DNA of 37,528 nucleotides from Streptomyces sp. H27-H1 (GTDB taxonomy: Bacteria > Actinomycetota > Actinomycetes > Streptomycetales > Streptomycetaceae): NCBI RefSeq assembly GCF_026627445.1, contig NZ_JAPNLJ010000062.1, forward strand, positions 1-37,528, read 5' to 3'. The translations under genes were made by a program, and so were the position numbers. Under the pieces are notes generated by a model. That model was not told the origin of the DNA and did not search any database. It saw nothing but the letters and a program-made list of their open reading frames with translations. This document shows, in pieces, positions 23,255-31,677 of the stretch; position 1 is the stretch's first letter; every line of letters begins with the position of its first letter.

Positions 23255-23866
23255 TCAGCAGCCGCCGGATTGGGCCGGGGCACCGACGCCGACGGTGAGC
23301 GTGGCGGGGGCCGCGCAGCAGCCGCCACCGGTCTCTTCGGCGGCCTGGGGCTGGTCAAAGAGACCGGCGCCGCCGCACACACCGGTTTCCGGGAGGGTGA
23401 GTTCGACGCGCTCGGCGGCCTCCTGGTCACCCGCGAGGGAGGCTGCGATGGAGCGGACCTGCTCGTAGCCGGTCATGGCGAGGAAGGTCGGGGCTCGCCC
23501 GTAGGACTTCATGCCGACGAGGTAGAGGCCCTGTTCGGGATGGGAGAGCTCATTCACGCCGTGGGGGTAGACGGTGCCGCAGGAGTGCTGGTTCGGGTCG
23601 ATCAGCGGGGCCAGCTCGATGGGGACCTGGAGGCGCTCGTCGAGGCCCAGGCGCAGCTCGTTGACGAAGGACAGGTCGGGGCGCAGGCCGGTCAGCACGA
23701 TGACCGCGTCGACCGCGTCGAGGCGGCGGCCGTCCTCAGCGACCAGTACCAGGCGACCGTCGCTGTCGCGCTCGACGGCGTCGGTGCGGAAGCCCGTGAC
23801 CGCGTCGGCGTATCCGTCCTCGACGGCGGCCTTGGCGGCAAGGCCGAGGGCGCCGGTTCGATCGGC
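23255..23866 (-). pseudogene. FAD-dependent oxidoreductase (ArsO-like), 5' truncated
   Basis: The last 200 or so residues match flavin-dependent oxidoreductases of actinomycete arsenic clusters: LAAKAAVEDGYADAVTGFRT, VIVLTGLRPDLSFVNEL, PLIDPNQHSCGTVYPHG, NELSHPEQGLYLVGMKSYGR and a Cys-rich tail (ETGVCGG, GGGCCAAP, SGGC at the end). Intact relatives are about 430-450 aa and start with a GxGPxG FAD-binding motif; here that half is gone. The open frame continues to 24133, but residues upstream of GALGLAAKAA show no relation to the family. It abuts the convergent end of the next gene cluster at 24144. Probably non-functional because the FAD-binding N-terminus is absent. Confidence 0.8.
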
Positions 23867-24143
23867 GCGAGGGTGCTGACGCGGTTTTCGTACTCGCGGC
23901 AGGCCCTGCGCTGGGCCGGGACCCGCGACGCCCTGGGCGCCGTCGAGCGGCTGGCAGTGGGCGAGGAGCTGGCGGTGCACCGCGGGGACGGCGGTGACGC
24001 GCAGGGTGTAGCCCTGACCGCGCCGTACTGTCACGCCCTGGTCGACAGCGGCGCGCGCCGACGCTGGCGCGGAGGCCGACGGCCCGGCGGGCCCGCCACG
24101 GGTGGGTGGCGTTGCTGCCGGGCCGTCAGTCACTCACGCGGTC

Positions 24144-25940
24144 TCACTTCCTGTGCAGAGCCTTGCGGCGACGTCCGCGAAGCGCCAGCATGCCACCGGC
24201 AGCGACGGCCAGCAGGCCGCCGACGGCGCTGTACGTGGCAGCGTCGCTCATCCCGGTGGAAGCCAGGCCGCCGGACGTGCTGCTCGGGCTCGGGCTCGGG
24301 CTCGGGTGGCCGACGGGTGCGCCTTTCTCCGCCTGTGCACGGGTGCCGGTCGTGCCGGAGGCGGAGACAACCGGCGTGGCGGCGGTCGGCGTGGGGGCGG
24401 GCGACGGCTTGTCAGCGCCGGCAGTCTTCGACGCGGGCTTCAGCTGAAGAGTCGTGATCGAGTACGGCGGCAGCGTCTGTGCGACCGCCGTGCCCCGCTC
24501 CGCCGTCGTCAGGGCGGTGCCTTCCTTGGCATACGAAACGGTCGTGACCGCCCCTGCGGCCGGGGTGAATCCGGCGTACGAGAGCGACACCTGCGCCGCG
24601 TTCTGCGGGCTCTTGTTGATCAGCATGACGTTCAGACCGCCGTTGCTGCTCCGTACCGCGTGCACAGCAACCGACGAGTCGCCCGAGGACGACTTGACCA
24701 TGGTGTCGCCAGGCTGCGCCAGTGCGGTCAGCGAGCGGATGCCCCAGTAGGTGGGGAAGGGCGTATCGCGCGGCGGTTGGCACTTCCCTCCGGCGCAGGT
24801 TCCGGCGGAGAGCACGCCCCCGTCCTGGTAGTCGGTCTCGCCGTTGACGGTGGTGGGGGCCTGGTCCGTGCCGTTGTGCAGGTTCCACCAGTCCACGTGG
24901 GTGGCGCCGTGCTCGAACCAGCTCATGTAGGTGTCCGGCGCGAACAGGGCTGCGGCCTGGCTGGTCAAGGCGGGCGAGAAGACGGTGTCGGTCTCGGTGA
25001 CCGCGATCTCCACCGAAGCGGCGTGCGAGCCCGCGTACTTGGCGATCAGCGAGCGCAGCGAGGACGTGACACCGGCGATCCGGGAGGGAGTGTTCAGCAG
25101 GTCGGCCGTGGTGGTGCCGCCCGGATACCAGTGGACGATGACGAAGTCGATCGAGCTTCCCGCGATGGAGAGCACCGTGTTGTTCCAGTCGGCGCTGTCA
25201 CCGGGAGCCTTCTCCTTGTCCGGCCAGTAGCCGGGGGTGGTGAGCACCGCTCCGATCTTCACCTTCGGGTCCACGGCCTTCATCGCCTTCGCGTAGGCGA
25301 TCAGGTTGTTCGCGTACGCCGTCGGGCTCTTGTCAGCGTGCTTATCAAGTTCCCAGCCCTTGCCGTCGCCGTAGTGCCCGTTGCCGTAGACCTCGTTGCC
25401 GATCTCCCAGTACTTCACGCCGTAGCCTTTGTCGACGTTGGCGTACTTGACCCAGTCGGCGGCTTCCTGGGGGGTGCCGGAGCCGTAGTTCGCGGTCAGG
25501 ATCGGCTGGGCGCCGACCGTCTTCGCGGTGGCCATGAAGTGGTCGAAGTCGGTGTTGGAGGGGATCCAGCCCTTGCCGTCGCCGGAGGTGTGGGTCTTCC
25601 AGTGGTAGTCGTCCGCGCCGGAGCCGCCGGGATAGCGCAGCTGCCGGACTCCCGCGGCCTTCATGAGCGATGTCACCTTGGCGTCGCCCATGTGCTCGTC
25701 GCCGAAGCCCGTGTTGAGGCCGACACCACTGCCGGGCACCGTGCCCAAGGAGGTACCGGCATCCACACTGATGCCGACGGTCGTTGCGGCGCCCGCGCTG
25801 GGCGCCAGGGCGCCGACACCGGCCGAGGCGGCGAGCACCGCCACCGCCCCCAGGGCAAGATGCCGGAGCATCCGGCTACGGCGGGGCGTGCGCCCCCGAG
25901 GCATCGGCTGCTCTGCGGATCTCGGGTCGTGTGGTGACAC
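24144..25940 (-). CDS. Sortase-anchored secreted glycoside hydrolase (alpha-L-arabinofuranosidase-like, clan GH-A)
   Basis: 598 aa from GTG 25940, preceded by GGAG at good spacing; ATG 25904 is the alternative. A signal peptide (Arg-rich n-region, LALGAVAVLAASAGVGALAP, cleavage after SAGA near 51) is followed by a TIM barrel with acid/base Glu183 in YWEIGNEVYG and nucleophile Glu316 in EIAVTETDTV, the GH51/GH39-like arrangement. A beta-sandwich follows (about 430-530, ending LPPYSITTLQLKP), then a Pro/Ser/Thr linker, then LASTG (559-563), a hydrophobic segment and RGRRRKALHRK. That is a class E (LAxTG) sortase signal, so the enzyme is displayed on the cell wall. Relatives are often annotated alpha-L-arabinofuranosidase or cellulose-binding protein. 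Exact substrate is uncertain. Confidence 0.9.
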   Translation of the reverse strand: MSPHDPRSAEQPMPRGRTPRRSRMLRHLALGAVAVLAASAGVGALAPSAGAATTVGISVDAGTSLGTVPGSGVGLNTGFGDEHMGDAKVTSLMKAAGVRQLRYPGGSGADDYHWKTHTSGDGKGWIPSNTDFDHFMATAKTVGAQPILTANYGSGTPQEAADWVKYANVDKGYGVKYWEIGNEVYGNGHYGDGKGWELDKHADKSPTAYANNLIAYAKAMKAVDPKVKIGAVLTTPGYWPDKEKAPGDSADWNNTVLSIAGSSIDFVIVHWYPGGTTTADLLNTPSRIAGVTSSLRSLIAKYAGSHAASVEIAVTETDTVFSPALTSQAAALFAPDTYMSWFEHGATHVDWWNLHNGTDQAPTTVNGETDYQDGGVLSAGTCAGGKCQPPRDTPFPTYWGIRSLTALAQPGDTMVKSSSGDSSVAVHAVRSSNGGLNVMLINKSPQNAAQVSLSYAGFTPAAGAVTTVSYAKEGTALTTAERGTAVAQTLPPYSITTLQLKPASKTAGADKPSPAPTPTAATPVVSASGTTGTRAQAEKGAPVGHPSPSPSPSSTSGGLASTGMSDAATYSAVGGLLAVAAGGMLALRGRRRKALHRK

Positions 25941-26630
25941 GTGGGGCTCCGATCGGGTGTTGAAATAGATGGCGTAGCGCCGCTGACCAGGGCTCGCCCT
26001 CGTCGGTACACCCCTTAGTGGCCACTCGGAGCGGAAAGGTTGCCGTCTCAATCGTTTTTCGCCGAGACGCGGTCGCACCGTCTCACCGGACCCGGTGCCC
26101 CCGTGACCCGGTGCCCCGGTGACACGCCCGGGCCCCCTCTCCACCTCGACGGCGCGAACCGTCACATGCTTCCGGCCGCACACCGCCCCGCGGTGGCCGG
26201 GCGGCTGAAGCCGCACAGGAAGCACAGGAAAAGACAGACGGCGGCAGCCGCCCATCAACTGCCACGACCACGGTGACTCCGGGCCGTGATCGCTGTCTCA
26301 ACGACGACTTCGAGGAAACCGCCTGCAACTGACCTGGCCTGCTGAAACTGCTGCTCGTCCAGTGGCGTATATCGGCTACCCCGGCCGGCAAAAGGTCTTG
26401 GACAGGGAGGGCTGATCACCTCCGTGGAACGGCGTTCCGTTCGAAGCCCCCCATGCGGGGGCTCGTTCCGGCGGCGCCGGGCCGGACTTCCAGCGGCTCG
26501 CGGAGATGATCTGGCCACAAACTCGATAAAACACGGCAGGCAGGCTCCCGACAGTCGTTCATCAGCGTGCCGCAGTGCGCGCGCTGTGCGCTCCCTTTCG
26601 CGGTGGGGCTCATGCGGTCATCCTGGCGAT
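25941..26630. other. Gene-free stretch with small palindromes
   Basis: These 690 nt include the upstream region of the hydrolase gene (AT-rich patch near 25955-25975). I see no convincing gene; frames present are Arg/Pro-rich shadows. Structures seen are an odd palindrome GGAACGGCGTTCC at 26426-26438 and a 7-bp hairpin AGCCCCC/GGGGGCT at 26445-26463. Confidence 0.5.
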
Positions 26631-26876
26631 ATGGCGACGCTCCCGAAGGCTCCATGCCCCTCTTGCTCCGTCCCCCACGCCCTGCTCGGTACGAAACGGA
26701 TCGGGTACGGGTCGGTAAAGGACCACAAGACCGAACCCCGCGCGCTGGTGCTGTGTCCGGGCAGCATGGTCCACGTCGCCTACGCCGAGGCACGAGCGTG
26801 GCAGCTCGAGTTCGAGCGCGCCCAGCAGGAGGCAGCAGCATCGGCCCCGACTGAGGAAGGACTCTTCGAGGGATGA
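26631..26876 (+). CDS. Small CxxC protein, 81 aa
   Basis: I do not recognise a named family, though the pattern is protein-like throughout. It has a zinc-ribbon-type start MATLPKAPCPSCSVPHALLG, a basic middle GSVKDHKTEPRALVLCPGS, and an amphipathic C-terminal helix (AEARAWQLEFERAQQEAAAS). With one CxxC and one later Cys/His the metal site would be incomplete. The ATG at 26631 is chosen at the protein-like start; its ribosome site is weak. The NUDIX gene follows 106 nt later on the same strand. Confidence 0.6.
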   Translation: MATLPKAPCPSCSVPHALLGTKRIGYGSVKDHKTEPRALVLCPGSMVHVAYAEARAWQLEFERAQQEAAASAPTEEGLFEG

Positions 26877-26982
26877 AAATCGCAGAGCGCACCCGTTCAA
26901 CTCATCAGCAGCAACAAGGGATGCGCGAGATTGACTGGCCTCCCGCCAGCTCTCGTCCCTCACCCCGGACGGCAGGAGCATC

Positions 26983-27414
26983 GTGAGTGACCGAGAGGTA
27001 GCGCTGAACAGCGACGCTGGACCCGCGCTTTGGGTAGCAGGTGCGGTGGTGGTTCATGAGGGGCGTGTCCTGCTGGTCAAGCGACGGGTCGCGGAGGGCC
27101 GACTCTCCTGGCAGTTCCCGGCAGGCAAGGTCGAGCAGGGCGAGACTTTTGAGGAAGCCGCCGTCCGCGAGACGAAGGAAGAGGCGGGCCTGGACGTGGT
27201 CGCCGTCAGCAGGCTGGGAGAGCGCGTCCATCCGATCACCGGCCGGCCTGTGTCGTACACGGCCTGCGAGGTAGTCGGCGGGACCGCGCACGTCGCGGAC
27301 CTCGATGAGATCGCTGAGGTCGCATGGGTGGCTCCGTGGGAGATCCCGCGGTACATCCCGTATGGGCTCTTCGAGCCCGTGCGGCGACACCTGGACTCCG
27401 CCCTTCAAACTTGA
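26983..27414 (+). CDS. NUDIX hydrolase
   Basis: Hydrolyses a nucleoside diphosphate linked to another moiety; 143 aa, single domain, cytoplasmic. The Nudix box is complete (residues about 47-69): GKVEQGETFEEAAVRET followed by KEEAGLDV, giving the GX5EX7REUXEEXGU signature with one conservative replacement (ET for EL). Start GTG 26983 follows GGCAGGAGCATC. Family members of this size include 8-oxo-dGTP and ADP-ribose pyrophosphatases; nothing here fixes the substrate. Confidence 0.92.
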   Translation: MSDREVALNSDAGPALWVAGAVVVHEGRVLLVKRRVAEGRLSWQFPAGKVEQGETFEEAAVRETKEEAGLDVVAVSRLGERVHPITGRPVSYTACEVVGGTAHVADLDEIAEVAWVAPWEIPRYIPYGLFEPVRRHLDSALQT

Positions 27415-28045
27415 CCGCAGACCAGGATGAAAGTCTCCGCTGTTCGACCCTGGCCTGCACGTCGGGCACCTTGAGCTGGATCTTCGCGTTGCGACCGGCG
27501 ACGAGCTTGTAGGGGCGCGGTGCGTGCCCCCGGGCGTGACGCCTTCCGATGAACCCATCACACGGACGTGCCGCCTCACCGAGCAACCCGTGCGCGTCGA
27601 GCGAGTCAGCGATTCGGCACCACACCCGGCAACAGGTAGCGCCCCAGATCCGCGCTACCTGGAGGAACCAAGCAATTTGTTGGCTTCACACAACTGCGCA
27701 GCCTGCCTGCCGCCTTCAAGTATGGCTGGCGCAACGAGACCAAGATGCCCCCCTGAACCCAGTCCTACCGAAGACCCAAGCTGAGCCGGGCCCACCCCTT
27801 GACCCGAGCCGCGTGTGAGCAAAGCTCCGCAGAGCCCTATCCCAGCTGATCTAACTACTCGTCAGCAGAGTCAGCAAAGGGTCAGTATTCGTTGGACTAG
27901 ACCTGACCACAGTCTGATCCACATGAGACGCCAGACCAAGATCAAGATGCTCTTGCGGAGATCGCCTCGGTCGCCAATCGACCTCAGAAAACGGAAGGAC
28001 GGCAGGCGTCACACGTTTGCCCGTTCAGGACTACATCAACACAGG
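27415..28045. other. Gene-poor stretch with second copy of the dispersed repeat
   Basis: This 631-nt gap between the NUDIX and pirin genes contains no frame with convincing codon bias. Its GC content is visibly lower than in neighbouring genes, especially 27840-27990. The only clear element is the dispersed repeat at 27858. Confidence 0.5.
27858..27881 (+). repeat. Dispersed direct repeat, copy 2
   Basis: Identical over 24 nt to 21418-21441, same orientation, with diverged similarity for a further 30 nt upstream (20 of 30 positions). Downstream sequence differs (TCAGTATTCG here against GCAAGTGCC). Confidence 0.9.
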
Positions 28046-29011
28046 TCAGCGCGTCCTGCCCCTGGGCTTCAGGCGAGTTGGGGGCAGTTCCGGGGCTGGA
28101 ATCGGAGGGCCGTCGTAGCCCTTCACCTCGCCGTATCGGGTCCCGTTCACCCAGTCCTCGCGGAAGCCTGCGATATCCTCTTGGGACCGTCCGATCCAGT
28201 TCCAGAACATCACGATCTCCTCCTCGAACGGCTCGCCGCCCAGCAGCATCAGGCCGGCGTCCGAGACCGCGCGCAGGGCAAGGTCCGTGCGGCCGCAGCC
28301 GAGGTAGAGCATTGACCCCGGGAGGAGCGGGACTCCGTCGACGTGGGCCTCGCCCGACATCGACAGGACCGCGTACTCGAAGTCCGGGTTCAGCGGGAGC
28401 CGGGTCTCCGTGCCCGCCGCCAGGGCCAGGTCCGCGCCGACGATCGGGCTGTACGCGGTTCCGGGCGAGGTCGCCGAGTCCAGGGTGCCCAGGATGACCG
28501 TCGCCGTCAGGCCCGGGGCGGTGACCTGTGGGAGCTGCGCATGGTGCTGGAAGTGCGGGTCCACGTCGCGGTGTGCGTCCGGGAGGGCCACCCACAGCTG
28601 GGCGCCGTGCAGGAAGCGGGCGTGCGGGCGCGGGCTCTCCTCGGAGTGGCTGATGCCCCCGCCGGAGGTCATCAGGCCGAGTTCGCGCGGGCGGATCGTC
28701 GCCAGGCTGCCGACGCTGTCACGGTGCAACACCTCGCCCTCGTGGAGCCAGCTGACCGTCTGGAGCCCGGAGTGGGGGTGCGGAGCCACGGCCATGCCCG
28801 GCTCGTCGGCGATGTCGTCCGGGCCGTAGTGGTCTACGAAGCACCAGGCGCCGACCATGCGGCGGCCCAGGTTCGGCAGGAGGCGGCGGACCTCGGTGGA
28901 GTCGCCGAGTTTGACGGTGCGCGGGCTCAGAAGCTCGCGTACGGGCTCGGCGACGACGAAACCGCGGCCGCCGCAGGTGGAGAGAGCGGGCTGGCGATCG
29001 AGATTGCTCAT
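28046..29011 (-). CDS. Pirin family protein
   Basis: Bicupin metalloprotein, 321 aa, normal length. The N-terminal cupin carries the pirin signature: GAWCFVDHYGPDD, APHPHSGLQTVSWLHEGEV and the iron/quercetin-site His and Glu in GGGISHSEESP. The second cupin covers about 175-275, with ELPP-type loops replaced by GSMLYLGCGRTDL, and ends with a conserved FNWxG-like patch (MFWNWIGRSQEDI). Start ATG 29011, at the head of the conserved domain. Some pirins have quercetinase activity and others modulate transcription; nothing here chooses between them. It stands alone, divergent from the TPR gene. Confidence 0.93.
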   Translation of the reverse strand: MSNLDRQPALSTCGGRGFVVAEPVRELLSPRTVKLGDSTEVRRLLPNLGRRMVGAWCFVDHYGPDDIADEPGMAVAPHPHSGLQTVSWLHEGEVLHRDSVGSLATIRPRELGLMTSGGGISHSEESPRPHARFLHGAQLWVALPDAHRDVDPHFQHHAQLPQVTAPGLTATVILGTLDSATSPGTAYSPIVGADLALAAGTETRLPLNPDFEYAVLSMSGEAHVDGVPLLPGSMLYLGCGRTDLALRAVSDAGLMLLGGEPFEEEIVMFWNWIGRSQEDIAGFREDWVNGTRYGEVKGYDGPPIPAPELPPTRLKPRGRTR

Positions 29012-29137
29012 ACCGCACAACTTAGTCGCGTCGCCGCCGCGGGGGTCATGGGAATGTGCGTCCGGATCCACGTGTTGGAGCAGCCGGACACAGCGACGGC
29101 GAGCACGGCACAGCACCTGTAGGGCGGAAGGGATCCG

Positions 29138-29509
29138 ATGGACGCGCAGCAGGACTACCTGAAGCAGCAGCAGGTCTACCTGGAGCACGGGAGCGCGGCC
29201 GAGCGCTGGGACCGCGGCAGGCTCTTCTTCGACGCGAAGGAGTACGCGACCGCCGCCCGGGTCCTGCACGGCGTGGCGGCCGAGGCCCCCGAGCTGCTGG
29301 CGCCCCGGCTGCTGCTGGCCCGCGCCTACTACCACTCGGCGCAGCTCTCCCGGGCCGAGGGCGAGCTCCGCGCGATCCTGGAGCGCTGGCCCGTGGAGGA
29401 CTACGCGCAGCTGATGCTCGGGCGGACCCTGGAGCGCCAGGGGCGGGCCGCCGACGCGGCTCCGTACCTGCGGATCGCCGCCGCGATGGCCGGGGAGTTC
29501 CCGGAGTAG
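29138..29509 (+). CDS. Tetratricopeptide repeat protein
   Basis: Small helical scaffold, 123 aa, cytoplasmic. Two to three TPR-like helix pairs are visible: AERWDRGRLFFDAKEYATAA, then ELLAPRLLLARAYYHSAQLS and DYAQLMLGRTLERQGRAADA. The ATG at 29138 is preceded by GGAAGG at ideal spacing. Many Streptomyces carry this protein beside the pirin gene; its role is unknown, probably a protein-protein adaptor. Nothing unusual in codon use. Confidence 0.9.
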   Translation: MDAQQDYLKQQQVYLEHGSAAERWDRGRLFFDAKEYATAARVLHGVAAEAPELLAPRLLLARAYYHSAQLSRAEGELRAILERWPVEDYAQLMLGRTLERQGRAADAAPYLRIAAAMAGEFPE

Positions 29510-29625
29510 CGGTATCGAACCGGCATGGGACCGGCGTCCCTGTGGCGCCGCCGTACCGCGCCGGCCACTCTCCCGGCCCCGCCCGTGCGGGACCGGGGCG
29601 GTCCCTCGGTTAGCCTGGGGACAAT

Positions 29626-30831
29626 ATGAACCGTCTGACCACGCCTTCCGGCTCCTACGAGCTCGCCCGCTTCCCCGAGGACCCGCGCGACCGGCTCCGC
29701 GCATGGGACGCCGCCGACGAGTACCTGCTCCACCACCTCGAATCCGGTACGGGTGAACGCGGCCCGGTGGATCTGGCCGGTGCCGGGCAGATCACCGTGA
29801 TCGGCGACCGCTGGGGGGCGCTGACGACGGCGCTGGCCGCACACCACCCCACCCAGATCACCGACTCCGTCCTGACCCGCTCCGCCACCGCGGCCAATCT
29901 GGACCGCAACGGCATCGGGACCGCCAAGAGCACGGTGACCCTGCTGACGACGCAGGACGCGCCGCCGGAGCGGATCGACGTACTCCTGGTGCGGGTGCCC
30001 AAGAGCCTGGCGCTGCTGGAGGACCAGCTGTACCGCGTCGCTCCACACGTGCACGCCGGGACCGTGGTCGTCGGCGCCGGCATGGTGAAGGAGATCCACA
30101 CCTCCACGCTGCGGCTCTTCGAGAAGATCCTTGGTCCGACGAAGACCTCGCTGGCCGAGAAGAAGGCCCGGCTGATCTTCTGCACGCCCGGGAACCCCGG
30201 GGCCGTTCACCCGAGGACCGACGGGCCCTGGCCGGTGACGTACACCGTCGACCAGGATGCCGGGTCGGGCTCCGGTCTGACCGTGGTCAACCACGCCGGG
30301 ATCTTCTGCGCGGACCGCCTCGACGTCGGCACCCGCTTCTTCCTCCAGAGCATTCCGACCAACACGGACGGGGCCCGCGTCGTCGACCTGGGCTGCGGCA
30401 ACGGCATCGTCGGTACGGCGGTCGCGGTGGCCGACCCGGATGCCGAGGTCGTGTTCACGGACGAGTCGTACCAGGCGGTGGCCTCGGCGGAGGCGACGTA
30501 CCGCGCGAACATCCAAGGACGCCTGGACCGAGCGGAGTTCCTCGTCGGGGACGGTGTCGCGATGCTGCCGCCCGCTTCGGTGGACCTGGTGCTCTGCAAC
30601 CCGCCCTTCCACTCCCACCAGGCGACGACGGACGCAACGGCGCTGCGGATGTTCGCGCAGTCGCGCAAGGTGCTGCGGCCGGGCGGAGAACTGTGGGTCG
30701 TGGCCAACCGCCACATGGGGTACCACACCCATCTGCGCCGCCTCTTCGGCAACAGTGAAGTCGCCGCGAGCGAGCCGAAGTTCGTCGTCCTGCGGGCGGT
30801 CAAGCGGCGCGAGCAGCCCCGGGGTGCGTGA
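29626..30831 (+). CDS. rRNA guanine-N2-methyltransferase-like protein (RlmG/RsmC type)
   Basis: SAM-dependent methyltransferase, 401 aa, with two Rossmann-like halves as in RlmG/RsmC. The C-terminal half is catalytic: SAM motif VVDLGCGNGIVGTA near 251, acidic motif II VFTDESYQAV, and the base-flipping NPPFHSH motif at 325-331, diagnostic of N2-guanine methyltransferases. The N-terminal half lacks a SAM site and serves for RNA recognition. Start ATG 29626 lies at the beginning of the conserved region. The most probable target is a guanine of 16S or 23S rRNA; which one cannot be read from sequence. Confidence 0.88.
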   Translation: MNRLTTPSGSYELARFPEDPRDRLRAWDAADEYLLHHLESGTGERGPVDLAGAGQITVIGDRWGALTTALAAHHPTQITDSVLTRSATAANLDRNGIGTAKSTVTLLTTQDAPPERIDVLLVRVPKSLALLEDQLYRVAPHVHAGTVVVGAGMVKEIHTSTLRLFEKILGPTKTSLAEKKARLIFCTPGNPGAVHPRTDGPWPVTYTVDQDAGSGSGLTVVNHAGIFCADRLDVGTRFFLQSIPTNTDGARVVDLGCGNGIVGTAVAVADPDAEVVFTDESYQAVASAEATYRANIQGRLDRAEFLVGDGVAMLPPASVDLVLCNPPFHSHQATTDATALRMFAQSRKVLRPGGELWVVANRHMGYHTHLRRLFGNSEVAASEPKFVVLRAVKRREQPRGA

Positions 30832-30924
30832 CCTGCCGCTACGTCCGCTGCGGCGGCCGTCGGTTCACCCTTCGCCAGCCCGCCGGTAGGCCCGTCGGCA
30901 GGTCAGCCTGGGAGCACGGCGGCG

Positions 30925-31306
30925 GCCTGCCCCAACTGCGGGGCCTGGAAGCCGTTCGGCCCCACCGCCTCCCCCGAGGACACCCGGCGGGTGGCGGGGC
31001 TCGGGTACGTGACGATCGACGGGGACCTGCTCACGCATCGCAGTCGGCGGATGCCGGAGGCGACGCTGACGCTGCTGCGGGCGGGGGTGCCGCTCGGCGA
31101 GGTCCTGAACGCGGGGGACTTCGTACACACGCAGGCGGCCGCGTCCGCGGACCGGTTCGTCGCGCTGTTCAGGGCGCACGTGATCGGCGCGGAGGGGCTG
31201 GAGCAGCTTTCGGCCACGCGGCTGCGGCACATCACCGAGGCGGTGGCGGTGGCGCGTCCGCTGGCGGGCGAGGTCGTGGCCGTCGAGTTCGCCCGGGGCA
31301 GCGGGA
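30925..31306 (+). pseudogene. MerR-type regulator remnant lacking the DNA-binding N-terminus
   Basis: The frame reads like the effector half of a MerR-family regulator: RVAGLGYVTIDGDLLTH, LTLLRAGVPLGEVLNAGDF, ADRFVALFRAHVIGAEGLEQ and ITEAVAVARPLAGEVVAVEF. The preceding 100 or so residues with the winged helix are missing; the methyltransferase gene ends only about 95 nt upstream. The frame then runs through GC-rich hairpins (31307-31324 and 31326-31350) that look like the old gene end. MerR identity is a pattern judgement; it might be another helical regulator. Confidence 0.55.
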
Positions 31307-31350
31307 GGGGCCGCCTCAGGCCCCGCGCGGGGAAATCCCGTTGCCCCGCG
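31307..31350 (+). terminator. Tandem hairpins between the MerR remnant and the DUF2087 gene
   Basis: A 6-bp stem GGGGCC/GGCCCC (31307-31324) is followed by a 7-bp stem CGCGGGG/CCCCGCG (31326-31350). They mark a probable gene boundary inside an otherwise continuous open frame. Confidence 0.5.
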
Positions 31351-31377
31351 GCGGTCGGCCGGGTGAAGCTCCTCGGC

Positions 31378-31677
31378 ATGTCACAGAGCACCGTAGAGAC
31401 CCATGCACCGACGCGACGCGGCGTCGCCGACCTCTTCACCGCCGCCGGCCGCCTCACGGTCATCCCGCGCAAGGCGGCCCGCCGCGAGCAGTTGCTCGGC
31501 CACCTCACCGAGACCCTCTTCGTGGAGGGCCGGGACTACACGGAGCCCGAGGTGAACGGGCTGCTGCTCACCGTCCACGAGGACTGCGCGGCGCTGCGGC
31601 GGTACCTGGTCATCGCCGGGCACCTCACCCGGACCCGCGACGGCTCCGGCTACCGGCGGGCCACGACCACCCTGTAG
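31378..31677 (+). CDS. DUF2087 domain protein
   Basis: 99 aa. A single DUF2087 domain, usually found at the C-terminus of ArsR-type regulators or alone, is complete: TVIPRKAARREQLLGHLTET, FVEGRDYTEPEVNGLLLTVH, EDCAALRRYLVIAGHLTRT and a final SGYRR. It is a small winged-helix-like, possibly nucleic-acid-binding unit; function is unknown. Start ATG 31378 begins after the hairpins; GTG 31363 is an alternative and neither has a strong ribosome site. Its 3' end overlaps the convergent phosphoesterase gene by 28 nt. Confidence 0.8.
   Translation: MSQSTVETHAPTRRGVADLFTAAGRLTVIPRKAARREQLLGHLTETLFVEGRDYTEPEVNGLLLTVHEDCAALRRYLVIAGHLTRTRDGSGYRRATTTL

Noticed and set aside
22595..24457. Plus-strand open frame of 620 codons
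   Set aside because: Crosses several minus-strand genes and has no recognisable domains; explained by GC bias.
27236..27625. Minus-strand frame of 129 codons with a protein-like stretch (KLVAGRNAKIQLKVPDVQ)
   Set aside because: No family could be recognised, it overlaps the NUDIX gene on the opposite strand, and codon bias is weak; possibly a gene fragment but unsupported.
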